A stretch of 62,500 nucleotides of DNA from Rhodobacterales bacterium HTCC2255 (lineage in GTDB: Bacteria > Pseudomonadota > Alphaproteobacteria > Rhodobacterales > Rhodobacteraceae), in assembly GCA_000153745.1 (NCBI GenBank), contig DS022282.1, positions 1,135,066 through 1,197,565 on the forward strand, read 5' to 3'. The notes beneath the pieces were generated by a model. The model was not told the DNA's origin and ran no database searches. It worked only from the letters and a program-made list of their open reading frames with translations. Shown here in pieces: positions 47,542-56,429 of the stretch. A program made the position numbers and the translations under genes. How positions within the stretch are numbered: position 1 is the first letter of the stretch; every line of letters starts with the position of its first letter.

Positions 47542-49481
47542 CTTTTCTTTAAATCTTTTGTTAAACTTACAGGCAAAGCAACTCCATTAATTCTAATACG
47601 GTATATATGAAGGCTCTCGGCGACTCTCATAACATAATTTCGCGTTTCTTTGTACGGGATATGCTCCACCCAATCTACTACGGATATAAGTGGATCTCTG
47701 GGGTCTCCATAAAGCTTGATCCATTCATTAACTTTTCTTGGCCCAGCATTATATGCAGCAAAAGCTAGTAGATATGAACCCTCATACATCTCAATAAGTT
47801 TGTTCAAATAAGCAGATCCAAGTCTTACATTATACTTTGGGTCTGATTTCAATTTTTTTTTGGAAAACTTAAGGCCTAACTTTTTTGACATTTGCCTTGC
47901 TGTTGTAGGCAATATTTGCATTAGCCCTATTGCACCTGCAGGACTTATAGCATTCATATTAAGTTCGCTTTCCCGTCTGGCAATCGCTAATATAACCTCT
48001 GGTGGTAGTTCGTTTGAATATGTGGATATTTCACTGATAGGAAAATATGCCCTAGGTAAAATAATTCCTCTTTTAGCTGCTTCTTTTGCAATACCAATTT
48101 CTACATATGGCACATTATGATCGTAAGCATAATTTGATAATTTCAACAATTCATTATGATCTAATGTCTCAGCCATATGTGTCATAAACCACTTCATCAT
48201 AACAAGCTTTTTTGCCTTGTGTAATAGTATGGCAGCTTGAAAAACTGTTTCATTAACAAAACTAGCAGTTTTCCAACTTAATACATTTTCATTATCAAAA
48301 AGTGACTGATTACTAGTTAATCCTAGACGCTCTGAAGATAATTGTCCGTAATAAGTTATTTGAAAATTAGCAGAAAGTTTATAATCCTTTGCTGCCTGTT
48401 CAAATTGATTTGTTTTTTCATTTACTTTACCGAGCCAATATCCTGCTCGAGCCTTACTAATTGGCGAGGATACTGCTGCATTAAAATTTTTAAAATGAAC
48501 ATGAGCTTGGTTGGGAGCGTTCAAATAAGTCATGGAAATATATCCAGACAACCATTCTAGATCTGCATAATCAGCACCATCACTTAATTGATGATTGCTA
48601 GCTAAATAATATGCTATCTTTGGTTGATTTGCTCGCATAGCTCGCCTTGCAAATCCTCTCCTGCGGCTTGCCCATTCCTCCGGTCTTCCCAAACCAGATA
48701 TTTGTGTTCTATCTATTAGTAAATCTTGAGCATCCTCCCATCTATTTTTCCTAATACGCCACTGGAACCTATCAAATGCCAACCCTGGATCATCTTTATA
48801 GATATCTGGTACGCTAGAAATCAAATAATCAACGTTAGAAGTTCCTAACTGAAGTCCAATTCTTGCGTTTGCAAGCTTTTGCACCTTTGAAGATAGAAGA
48901 TGCAATATTTTTTTTGCTGATTTAACATCACCGCGCCACAGAAGATTATTAGCCCTTTCCTCATGATGAAGATTAGTTAATGATTTATTGCTTAAAAAGT
49001 CTCTGTGTTCGTCTGAATTTAATGAAAGATTTCCCCAAGCATAAAGCAAAATCTCATTGGCTTTATTGTTCTTATTTTCATCCCTTAGCGCTTCCATTAA
49101 TCTCAATGCACCTGTACCAGTTTGTGGGTTTTGCTTGCCAAAAAAATCTAATACATCCTGGGAATTTGCAGCTTTTGGTATTTTTACTTCAGCGCGTTCT
49201 TTTAATTTTTTTAGGCCAGGCCATTGGGGATTTTTATTTAAAAAACTTTGGTATTCCTTCCAATCACCATCTCCTGATCTCAACATTGCCCATTTTAAAA
49301 TTTTTCTAATTATTGGGTTTGTGGATTTTTTAAAGTGATTAATAGATTCGGATTGATTACCCCGTTCAATTGCATTTAACCCCTCAGATAAGTTTAAAAT
49401 ATCTTTAAGATTTGATTGTGCACAAAGGGGCATTGCCCACAAAAACACGAATATAATACTAATTTTTAGTAATCGAAACAT
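47538..49481 (-). CDS. slt: soluble lytic murein transglycosylase (Slt70-like)
   Basis: A 647-residue periplasmic enzyme that cleaves peptidoglycan glycan chains to 1,6-anhydro products. A signal peptide (about 1-21, ending CAQ) precedes a long all-helical, TPR-like superhelical region (to about 470), then the C-terminal SLT domain with the catalytic glutamate in ARRESELN, then SPAGAIGLMQILPTTA and FAAYNAGPRKV. Length and layout match Slt70. It is divergent from dapA, another cell-wall precursor gene. Confidence 0.92.
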   Translation of the reverse strand: MFRLLKISIIFVFLWAMPLCAQSNLKDILNLSEGLNAIERGNQSESINHFKKSTNPIIRKILKWAMLRSGDGDWKEYQSFLNKNPQWPGLKKLKERAEVKIPKAANSQDVLDFFGKQNPQTGTGALRLMEALRDENKNNKANEILLYAWGNLSLNSDEHRDFLSNKSLTNLHHEERANNLLWRGDVKSAKKILHLLSSKVQKLANARIGLQLGTSNVDYLISSVPDIYKDDPGLAFDRFQWRIRKNRWEDAQDLLIDRTQISGLGRPEEWASRRRGFARRAMRANQPKIAYYLASNHQLSDGADYADLEWLSGYISMTYLNAPNQAHVHFKNFNAAVSSPISKARAGYWLGKVNEKTNQFEQAAKDYKLSANFQITYYGQLSSERLGLTSNQSLFDNENVLSWKTASFVNETVFQAAILLHKAKKLVMMKWFMTHMAETLDHNELLKLSNYAYDHNVPYVEIGIAKEAAKRGIILPRAYFPISEISTYSNELPPEVILAIARRESELNMNAISPAGAIGLMQILPTTARQMSKKLGLKFSKKKLKSDPKYNVRLGSAYLNKLIEMYEGSYLLAFAAYNAGPRKVNEWIKLYGDPRDPLISVVDWVEHIPYKETRNYVMRVAESLHIYRIRINGVALPVSLTKDLKKS

Positions 49482-49626
49482 TTTGATCTCAAAGAATTTT
49501 ACATATTCTTATGATAAAAATGTTTATTCTCAAAGAAACCTATTATTGAAGTTGAATTTCATGGTACACATGGCACTATTTTAAGGTTATAGAAATTTTG
49601 AATCACTTACTTTTAGGAGAAATGTT

Positions 49627-50499
49627 ATGTTTAAAGGTTCAATGCCAGCGCTAATTACACCATTCAAAAATGGGAAAGTAGATGTTGATGCACTTAAACA
49701 TTTAGTTGATTGGCATGTTGCTGAAGGTAGTCATGGACTTGTACCAGTAGGAACAACTGGTGAAAGCCCAACTCTTTCTCATTCAGAACATGAAGAAGTA
49801 ATTCGTGTCGTAGTAGAGCACAATGCAAAAAGATTACCAGTTATTGCAGGTGCAGGCTCAAACAACACAATAGAAGCATTAAGACTCATGCAATTTGCAA
49901 AAGATGTGGGTGCAGATGCTGCCCTTGTAGTAACCCCATATTATAACAAGCCTACACAAAGAGGATTATACGAGCACTTCAAAGCATTAAATGATATTTG
50001 CTTGCCAATCTTTGTATATAATATTCCCGGTAGATCAGTCGTTGATATGAGTCCAAAAACTATGGGTGAACTCGCTAAACTAGAATTTATTGTAGGAGTA
50101 AAAGATGCTACGGCTTCAATGGAACGTGTTACACAACAAAGACTAGAATGTGGTGAAGATTTCATTCAAATGTCAGCTGAGGATGCGAGTGCACTTGGCT
50201 TTTTTGCTCATGGAGGCGTCGGTGCTATTTCAGTAACTGCAAACGTTGCTCCAAGATTGTGTGCAAGCTTTCAGAATTCATTAGCAAATGGAGATTTTAA
50301 GACTGCTTTAAGCCTACAAGATAAATTGATGCCATTACATGAAGCAATATTTACTGAGCCAGGGTTAGTTGGTGCAAAATATGCAGCTTCACTATTAGGT
50401 AAATGCAATGAAGAAGTACGCCTTCCATTAAGTGGCTTATTAAATGAAACAAAAGAAAAGATTCAAAAGGCAATGCGTCATGCAGGAATTTTAGATTAA
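49627..50499 (+). CDS. dapA: 4-hydroxy-tetrahydrodipicolinate synthase
   Basis: A 290-residue TIM-barrel aldolase that condenses pyruvate and aspartate semialdehyde, the first step towards diaminopimelate and lysine. The GTTGESPTL segment (42-50), Tyr131 in VYNIPGRS and the Schiff-base Lys159 in VGVKDAT are in place. An AGGAGA Shine-Dalgarno precedes the ATG. smpB follows after 79 bases, a common alphaproteobacterial order. Confidence 0.97.
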   Translation: MFKGSMPALITPFKNGKVDVDALKHLVDWHVAEGSHGLVPVGTTGESPTLSHSEHEEVIRVVVEHNAKRLPVIAGAGSNNTIEALRLMQFAKDVGADAALVVTPYYNKPTQRGLYEHFKALNDICLPIFVYNIPGRSVVDMSPKTMGELAKLEFIVGVKDATASMERVTQQRLECGEDFIQMSAEDASALGFFAHGGVGAISVTANVAPRLCASFQNSLANGDFKTALSLQDKLMPLHEAIFTEPGLVGAKYAASLLGKCNEEVRLPLSGLLNETKEKIQKAMRHAGILD

Positions 50500-50578
50500 T
50501 ACTTTATCTGAGAACGCTTATTTAAGTATTTTTAATATGCTTGGCATGAACTTATTCATAGATTATATCCATTAGACT

Positions 50579-51055
50579 ATGGCAAAAAAGAAAACACCTG
50601 ATAACAACAAAATGATAGTTGAGAATCGTCGTGCTCGCTATGACTATGCTGTTGAAGACGTCCTGGAATGTGGGATTATTTTAATGGGATCGGAAGTAAA
50701 GGCATTACGCATTGGTTCAGCCAATATTGCTGAGAGTTATGTAGATATAGAAAATGGAGAATTATGGTTAATTAACTCTTACATTTCTTTGTATACTCAA
50801 GCACAAAACTTTGGACATGAAGAGCGGCGCAGAAGAAAACTATTGGTATCAAAAAAACAAATATCAAAATTGTGGCAAGCCAAAGGCCGCGAAGCTATGA
50901 CTATTGTTGCATTGAAAATGTATTTTAATGACAAAGGAAAAGTTAAATTATTAATTGGTACTGCTAAAGGTAAAAAGCAATCTGATAAACGGGAAACCGA
51001 AAAGAAACGAGATTGGAACCGTCAAAAATCTCGCCTACTGCGTGAGCATAGTTAA
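50579..51055 (+). CDS. smpB: SsrA-binding protein SmpB
   Basis: A 158-residue RNA-binding protein that brings tmRNA to stalled ribosomes. The [18 protein letters not shown] opening, [14 protein letters not shown] and the basic C-terminal tail ([20 protein letters not shown]) are diagnostic. The tmRNA gene itself was not found in the window. The alternative rescue factor ArfB is encoded 3.2 kb downstream. Confidence 0.97.
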   Translation: MAKKKTPDNNKMIVENRRARYDYAVEDVLECGIILMGSEVKALRIGSANIAESYVDIENGELWLINSYISLYTQAQNFGHEERRRRKLLVSKKQISKLWQAKGREAMTIVALKMYFNDKGKVKLLIGTAKGKKQSDKRETEKKRDWNRQKSRLLREHS

Positions 51056-51156
51056 TTATTTATAATTTCTTAGTGATTACATACTTAAATAAAAATTACC
51101 TTAATAAGATATATAATACCTTTACCTAAAACTTAACTCTTATATAAGTTTCAAAT

Positions 51157-51975
51157 ATGCAAGTTACAGTATCAACAGATTGGTTAGAAAAAAATCATCA
51201 GGACGTAATAGTTCTTGATGCTTCATGGTATTTACCATCAGAAAATAGAGATTCATTTAATGAGTTTAAATCAAGACATATCCCAAACGCACAGTTTTTT
51301 GATATAGACGTAATTTCTGATACTAACAGCCCTTTACCACACATGCTTCCTTCTCCATCTTCATTTAATGATCATGTTGAAAATCTTGGCATCTCAAATA
51401 ATTTAAAAATTATTATATACGATACTGAGGGTTTGTTCTCCGCCGCAAGAGCTTGGTGGATGTTTAAAATTATGGGCCATATTGAGGTTTTTATTCTAGA
51501 TGGAGGCTTACCAAAATGGATTTCTGAAAATAAACCTATTTCAGATAATCATCAAAAAGCAAAGCGTGGCAGCTTTTTGTCTACATTCGAACCTTCAAGC
51601 ATAGTAGATGTTTCACAAATATCGGAAACCAAAGCACAGATTATTGATGCAAGACATCCAAAAAGGTTTTCTGGAGAAGCCCCTGAGCAAAGGGTTAATC
51701 TCAGATCAGGTCATATACCTAATTCTGTTAATATATTTTATAAATTACTATTAAATGAGCAAAAATGTTTAAAAACCAAATTAGAATTACTATCAATATT
51801 TTTAGAAGCAGGAATTGATTTAGATAAACCAATAATTACTTCCTGCGGATCAGGCGTAACTGCATCAATTATAATTCTAGCTTTAAAACAACTAGACCAT
51901 AACCAGACAGCGTTGTATGACGGGTCATGGTCAGAATGGGGTCTTCGAGACGACCTTCCGATTGCAACTAATTAA
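51157..51975 (+). CDS. sseA: 3-mercaptopyruvate sulfurtransferase-type rhodanese
   Basis: A 272-residue tandem-rhodanese protein. The catalytic cysteine is Cys230 in the loop CGSGVTA, which matches the mercaptopyruvate sulfurtransferase type and not thiosulfate rhodanese. The N-terminal domain contains SAARAWWMFKIMGH and the second starts near DARHPKRFSGE. It would transfer sulfur from 3-mercaptopyruvate to thiols. The aminotransferase gene starts 9 bases downstream and might make mercaptopyruvate from cysteine; that link is inference. Confidence 0.9.
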   Translation: MQVTVSTDWLEKNHQDVIVLDASWYLPSENRDSFNEFKSRHIPNAQFFDIDVISDTNSPLPHMLPSPSSFNDHVENLGISNNLKIIIYDTEGLFSAARAWWMFKIMGHIEVFILDGGLPKWISENKPISDNHQKAKRGSFLSTFEPSSIVDVSQISETKAQIIDARHPKRFSGEAPEQRVNLRSGHIPNSVNIFYKLLLNEQKCLKTKLELLSIFLEAGIDLDKPIITSCGSGVTASIIILALKQLDHNQTALYDGSWSEWGLRDDLPIATN

Positions 51976-51984
51976 GGGTCTTAA

Positions 51985-53169
51985 ATGCTTACATCTTTAA
52001 AAAAACAACCTGCAGATCGTATTATAGGATTATCAGCACTCTATAATGCTGATCCAAGGCAAGAAAAAATAGATCTTGGTGTTGGTGTCTATAAAGATGC
52101 CCATGGTAACACTCCAATTATGCGCTCTATAAAAAAAGCAGAGAGCCATTTATGGAAAACAGAATCTACCAAAACATATACATCTATGACTGGAGATAGT
52201 GGATTCCATAATGCTATGGCAGATCTTGTGTTAGCTGATAGTGTTGATCGAGACCGACTATCTTTTTGTGCTACCCCAGGGGGAACAGGTGCAATTCATC
52301 ACGTTTTAGAATTAGTTAAGCTTACAGAAAGCAATCCTAAGATTTGGTTTAGTGACCCAACATGGGGAAATCATTTAACAATTGCTAAGCATTTAAAAAT
52401 GGTAGTCGGTAAATATAGTTATTTTAACAACGAAACTCGTGCAGTAGATTTTGAAGCAATGGTTTCAGACTTATCCAAGATATCTAATGGTGATATTGTT
52501 GTCTTGCATGGATGCTGCCACAACCCAACTGGAGCTAATTTAAATAATGAACAATGGAATATAATCGCAGACCTATTATTAGAAAAAGACGCCATACCTT
52601 TCATTGATATTGCTTATCAAGGTTTTGGTGAAGGCATTGAAGAGGATGCTTTTGGAACTAGACTTTTAGCAAGTAAATTTCCAGAAATGTTTATAGCTGC
52701 AAGTTGCTCAAAAAACTTTGGGATATATCGTGAACGATGCGGAATTGTAATTACTGTGTCAAAAAATCCAGACATTAGCTCTATAACGCAAGGCAATCTC
52801 TCTTATGTAAATCGTCAAAACTTTAGTTTTCCACCAGATCATGGAGCAAGATTAGTAACAATGGTTTTAACAGACCCCGATTTACGTGCAGATTGGGTAT
52901 CAGAACTGGAACAAGTACGTGTTGGTATGTTAGATGCGAGAACACATTTAGCTGAAGCACTCCGCAAAGAATGTAACTCTAATAGATTTGATTTTCTTGA
53001 ACATCATCGTGGAATGTTTTCTCGGCTGGGAGCGACTGAAGAACAAGTTAATAAATTGCGTGATAAATTTGGTATTTATATGGTTTTTGATAGTCGATTA
53101 AATATTGCTGGGGTTACTTTAGATAAGGTTAATACCATCGCAAAGGCTGTTATAGAAGTTGGCATTTAA
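51985..53169 (+). CDS. aspartate/aromatic amino acid aminotransferase (class I)
   Basis: A 394-residue PLP enzyme of the AspC/TyrB type. The PLP lysine is Lys243 in SCSKNFGIYRERCG, with CCHNPTGANL and SDPTWGNH for cofactor and substrate binding. Members transaminate aspartate and/or aromatic amino acids; which one cannot be told from sequence. It is 9 bases from the sulfurtransferase gene, so the two are probably cotranscribed. Confidence 0.92.
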   Translation: MLTSLKKQPADRIIGLSALYNADPRQEKIDLGVGVYKDAHGNTPIMRSIKKAESHLWKTESTKTYTSMTGDSGFHNAMADLVLADSVDRDRLSFCATPGGTGAIHHVLELVKLTESNPKIWFSDPTWGNHLTIAKHLKMVVGKYSYFNNETRAVDFEAMVSDLSKISNGDIVVLHGCCHNPTGANLNNEQWNIIADLLLEKDAIPFIDIAYQGFGEGIEEDAFGTRLLASKFPEMFIAASCSKNFGIYRERCGIVITVSKNPDISSITQGNLSYVNRQNFSFPPDHGARLVTMVLTDPDLRADWVSELEQVRVGMLDARTHLAEALRKECNSNRFDFLEHHRGMFSRLGATEEQVNKLRDKFGIYMVFDSRLNIAGVTLDKVNTIAKAVIEVGI

Positions 53170-53204
53170 CAAATGTATAAAAGTACTGCCTGAATTTACA
53201 TAAC

Positions 53205-53218
53205 TAGCTGAAAAGCTA
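53205..53218 (+). other. small GNRA-loop hairpin after the aminotransferase gene
   Basis: TAGCT-GAAA-AGCTA is a perfect 5-base-pair stem with a GAAA tetraloop, 35 bases after the aminotransferase stop. It is followed by a T-poor stretch, so it is at most a weak terminator or an mRNA 3'-end stabiliser. Confidence 0.35.
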
Positions 53219-53233
53219 TCTTGCTAAAATTCA

Positions 53234-53289
53234 TGAAACGCGGTAACTGAAAAATGCTCTCTAAGAGCAAAGTTCCCGCAACCTTTTCA
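53234..53289 (+). promoter_or_regulatory. structured leader of the queuosine-precursor transporter gene, candidate riboswitch
   Basis: Three nested helices can form: TGAAA (53234-53238) with TTTCA (53285-53289); GCGG-AAC (53240-53247) with GTT-CCGC (53272-53279) around one T/C mismatch; and TGCTCT/AGAGCA (53255-53269) with a three-base loop. A GGAG ribosome binding site follows at 53294-53297. An extended -10-like TTGCTAAAAT ends at 53230. Genes of this transporter family are often controlled by preQ1 riboswitches, but I cannot fit this RNA to the preQ1 classes I know. Confidence 0.5.
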
Positions 53290-53303
53290 AAACGGAGTTT
53301 ATT

Positions 53304-53927
53304 ATGAATCGCGGTCTAATCTTTGGCATAATCGCCATGGCAGTTGTTGTCGTAGCATCAAACATTCTAGTTCAATTTTTAATGGGAAACTGGCTTACAT
53401 GGGGTGCATTCACCTATCCATTTGCTTTTTTAATTACAGATTTAACAAATCGCTTATACGGAGCTAATCAAGCTCGAAAAGTTGTATTTGTTGGCTTTTG
53501 TGTTGGTGTACTATGTTCATTTATAGGTACTCAAATAATTGGTGAATTTGGTCCATTAGTTACACTTAGAATAGCAATTGGATCTGGGTTTGCATTTTTG
53601 ATTGCTCAACTAATTGATATAGTAATTTTTGATAAATTAAGAAAAAATAAATGGTGGCAGGCTCCTCTTACCTCAACACTTGTTGGATCATCCATAGATA
53701 CAGCATTGTTTTTTACAATTGCTTTTTCTGTATCATTATCATCTTTAGAGCCTTCAAATGATGTAGCTTGGGCCAATGAAATTCTGCCACTTATTGGTTT
53801 AGGACCACTGTTGCCACTATGGGTTTCTCTTGGTCTAGCTGATTGGCTTGTAAAAGTATCACTTGCACTAATTGCATTAGTGCCATTTCGATTACTTGTT
53901 GTACGGTTACAGAAAGCACGCCTTTAA
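53304..53927 (+). CDS. yhhQ: YhhQ/VUT-family queuosine precursor transporter
   Basis: A 207-residue membrane protein with six or so spans. The WLTWGAFTYPFAFLITDLTN segment and KVVFVGFCVGV are typical of the VUT (COG1738) family, whose E. coli member imports queuosine precursors preQ0/preQ1. A structured leader precedes it. It stands alone between the aminotransferase and the RNA element upstream of arfB. Confidence 0.9.
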   Translation: MNRGLIFGIIAMAVVVVASNILVQFLMGNWLTWGAFTYPFAFLITDLTNRLYGANQARKVVFVGFCVGVLCSFIGTQIIGEFGPLVTLRIAIGSGFAFLIAQLIDIVIFDKLRKNKWWQAPLTSTLVGSSIDTALFFTIAFSVSLSSLEPSNDVAWANEILPLIGLGPLLPLWVSLGLADWLVKVSLALIALVPFRLLVVRLQKARL

Positions 53928-54082
53928 AAATAATATTGTATGAAAATCACTCATTAAAATACGTTTTCAATTTAAATTTAAAAAAAATAAAAAAAACATT
54001 TGGATTTTTTATCAAGACGTTGCATGATTCAAATATCGGTAACTACGTTCCGATCAAAAGAAACAATTGAAAGGAGGTGCGC

Positions 54083-54139
54083 ATGATTATTAAGAAAACA
54101 GAGCAGCTGGTGAAGGATACGAGCGGGATAATGCTTTAG
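54083..54139 (+). CDS. 18-residue open frame with a strong ribosome binding site, possible leader peptide
   Basis: AAGGAGGTG lies at ideal distance before the ATG. The frame encodes MIIKKTEQLVKDTSGIML and its stop codon is inside the long hairpin of the structured RNA. The Shine-Dalgarno is also one arm of the closing helix, so the RNA fold would block translation. It could be a leader peptide, a small protein or a chance frame in a non-coding RNA. Confidence 0.35.
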   Translation: MIIKKTEQLVKDTSGIML

Positions 54140-54214
54140 GGGGCAGCCCCCCTAAGTAATTATCTGGCTTCAAAACCTGTTTAGGTTTTGTTTGCCACCT
54201 CTAAATCTTGAGAG

Positions 54215-54243
54215 AAGCCCGCATTCCTTGGTGCGGGCTTTTT
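54215..54243 (+). terminator. intrinsic terminator of the structured RNA
   Basis: A 9-base-pair stem AAGCCCGCA/TGCGGGCTT with an 8-base loop runs into five T residues. It ends 11 bases before the arfB start, so arfB either depends on read-through or has a promoter within the RNA element. Confidence 0.88.
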
Positions 54244-54254
54244 CAGTTATTATT

Positions 54255-54674
54255 ATGATAAAAATTACAAATAAAATAAACATTGAAGAATGGGAAATAA
54301 CAGAAAGCTTTATGCGCTCATCTGGCCCTGGGGGTCAGCATGTAAATAAAGTTTCATCTGCAGTTGAGTTACGTTTCGAAGCAGAACGATCCCCAAATTT
54401 ACCACCATTTGTTAAAGCAAGATTGCGTAAAATTGCAGGGCGTAAGTGGACAAAGGATGGAGCATTAATAATTACAGCTGAAAAACATCGCTTACAGCCA
54501 CTAAATAGAGCACTTGCACTAAAAAAATTAAAAACACTAATAATTGAAGCCACTGAACAACCTAAATACCGTATCAAAACCAAACCAACTAGAGCATCAC
54601 AGCGCCGAAGAATAGATTCAAAAACAAAGCGTGGTCAAATTAAAATGCTCCGTGGCAAAATTAATGATACTTAA
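54255..54674 (+). CDS. arfB: alternative ribosome-rescue factor ArfB (peptidyl-tRNA hydrolase)
   Basis: A 139-residue release-factor-like protein. The catalytic GGQ is in RSSGPGGQHVNKVSSA, and the basic C-terminal tail (RASQRRRIDSKTKRGQIK) is the part that senses an empty mRNA channel. It frees peptides from ribosomes stalled without a stop codon. I chose the ATG at 54255, which gives the usual N-terminus; the frame is open further upstream through the terminator. No Shine-Dalgarno is visible, so expression is probably low or tied to the RNA element before it. Confidence 0.93.
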   Translation: MIKITNKINIEEWEITESFMRSSGPGGQHVNKVSSAVELRFEAERSPNLPPFVKARLRKIAGRKWTKDGALIITAEKHRLQPLNRALALKKLKTLIIEATEQPKYRIKTKPTRASQRRRIDSKTKRGQIKMLRGKINDT

Positions 54675-54791
54675 CTAATTCTTTACGTAATAAGTCGCAA
54701 ATCTTCTAATCAAGCTAATCTAGTCATCTTTCGGACTTTAAGTTCAACTTAAAATCGCCTAGAAGGCAAAAAATCCCATAAGGAACACTCA

Positions 54792-56405
54792 ATGGCTAAG
54801 TTTACAACAATTGCAGATTTCACGCGCAAATTACGAATGCCTGACAGAAGTCCAAACAATACCTTAATGACTCCAATGCAAGCTAAAACAGATATTCTAT
54901 CTGGCTTAACAGTTGCTCTAGCATTGGTACCTGAGGCGGTTGCATTTGCTTTTGTCGCAGGAGTTGAGCCATTAGTTGGTTTATATGCTGCATTTATTGT
55001 TGGCTTTATTACTGCTGTGTTTGGTGGACGTCCTGGAATGATCTCTGGTGCAACAGGTGCTCTAGCGGTTGTTATGGTTGCTTTAGTTGCAAACCACGGT
55101 GTTCAATACCTCTTTGCGACTGTAATTTTAATGGGCTTACTACAAGTAATGGCCGGAGTATTTAGATTAGGTAAGTTTATGAGATTGGTACCTCATCCGG
55201 TAATGCTTGGCTTTGTGAATGGCTTAGCAATTGTTATTTTTCTTGCACAAATGGAGCATTTCAAAATCATTGATGACAGTGGGCATCATGTTTGGATGAC
55301 TGGCGCAACTCTTTTCATAACATTAGGCTTAGTTGCATTAACAATGCTTTTAATTTGGATTACACCCAAAATAACTCGAGCAATACCAGCTCCATTAGTT
55401 GCAATTGGATTAGTTGCAACAATGGTAATTCTTTTTGATATTCCTGTTCCACGTGTGGATGATTTAGCATCTGTCAAAGGTGGCTTACCAACATTCTCCA
55501 TTCCAATCGTACCATTAAATTTAGATACGTTTTTTATAATCTTTCCATATGCTTTAATATTGGCTGCAATTGGGTTAATTGAAAGTCTTCTAACATTAAA
55601 CCTTGTTGGCGACATTACTGGTAAAAAAGGTGGTGCCAGTCAGGAATGTTTAGCACAAGGTGGTGCTAATATTGTAACAGGTTTCTTTGGTGGAATGGGA
55701 GGTTGTGCAATGATCGGCCAATCTATGATTAATGTTAATTCTGGTGGACGCACACGCTTAGCAGGTATTTCAGCCTCAATATTCCTTTTAGTATTTATAC
55801 TTTTTGCAAGTGGCATTATCGATTTAATACCCTTAGCTGCACTAGTAGGTGTAATGTTTATGGTAGTAATAGGAACATTTGCTTGGCAATCAATTAAATT
55901 GATGGGTCGCATTCCTATGTCTGATATCCTAGTTATTATTGTTGTAACTGCTGTAACAGTATACTCTGATTTAGCTACAGCTGTTATTGTTGGTGTTATT
56001 ATTTCAGCATTAGTTTACGCATGGAATGCTGCATCTCAGATTCAGGTCCATGCTCGTTTGTCTGAAACTGAAAAAGGTGCAATAGTATACGAATTATCTG
56101 GGCCATTATTCTTTGGATCAACAACAAGGTTTCAAGAGCTTTTTGAACCAGAAAATGATCCAGACACAGTTATAATAGATTTCAATGGATCACGCGTAGT
56201 TGACCATAGTGCGTTACAGGCAATTGATGCAATTGCTGCAAAATACGAATTGGCAGGAAAAAAATTAATGCTCCGCCATTTGTCTCGCGATTGCCACGCT
56301 CTACTCGCAAAAGCTGGTCAACTGATTGTAGATATGGATGATGATCCAAGTTATCGTATAGCTACAGATTATGGAATCCTAGCAGGTAAAATCGGCGGCC
56401 ATTAA
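54792..56405 (+). CDS. SulP family anion transporter with STAS domain
   Basis: A 537-residue inner-membrane protein. The transmembrane part (about 30-415) starts with TDILSGLTVALALVPEAVAF and GATGALAVVMVALV; a cytoplasmic STAS domain (about 430-525) has VIIDFNGSRVVDHSALQAID. SulP proteins carry sulfate, bicarbonate or dicarboxylates; the sequence does not decide. It is followed by trhO after 24 bases. Confidence 0.9.
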   Translation: MAKFTTIADFTRKLRMPDRSPNNTLMTPMQAKTDILSGLTVALALVPEAVAFAFVAGVEPLVGLYAAFIVGFITAVFGGRPGMISGATGALAVVMVALVANHGVQYLFATVILMGLLQVMAGVFRLGKFMRLVPHPVMLGFVNGLAIVIFLAQMEHFKIIDDSGHHVWMTGATLFITLGLVALTMLLIWITPKITRAIPAPLVAIGLVATMVILFDIPVPRVDDLASVKGGLPTFSIPIVPLNLDTFFIIFPYALILAAIGLIESLLTLNLVGDITGKKGGASQECLAQGGANIVTGFFGGMGGCAMIGQSMINVNSGGRTRLAGISASIFLLVFILFASGIIDLIPLAALVGVMFMVVIGTFAWQSIKLMGRIPMSDILVIIVVTAVTVYSDLATAVIVGVIISALVYAWNAASQIQVHARLSETEKGAIVYELSGPLFFGSTTRFQELFEPENDPDTVIIDFNGSRVVDHSALQAIDAIAAKYELAGKKLMLRHLSRDCHALLAKAGQLIVDMDDDPSYRIATDYGILAGKIGGH

Positions 56406-56429
56406 TTAGGTAAGTATTATAGGTATATT

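Larger units (their letters stand above)
54066..54243 (+). ncRNA. structured RNA of about 180 bases upstream of arfB, unidentified
   Basis: A GC-richer island in AT-rich surroundings holds a closing helix GAGGTG (54074-54079)/CACCTC (54196-54201), a long hairpin at 54128-54163 (TTAGGGGG/CCCCCTAA, extended by ATAAT/ATTAT), a perfect 8-base-pair hairpin CAAAACCT/AGGTTTTG at 54171-54190, and an intrinsic terminator. It could be a small RNA such as a 6S-like RNA, or an mRNA leader for the 18-codon frame inside it. I do not recognise 4.5S, RNase P or tmRNA motifs. The 138 bases before it (53928-54065) are AT-rich and hold no gene. Confidence 0.6.
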
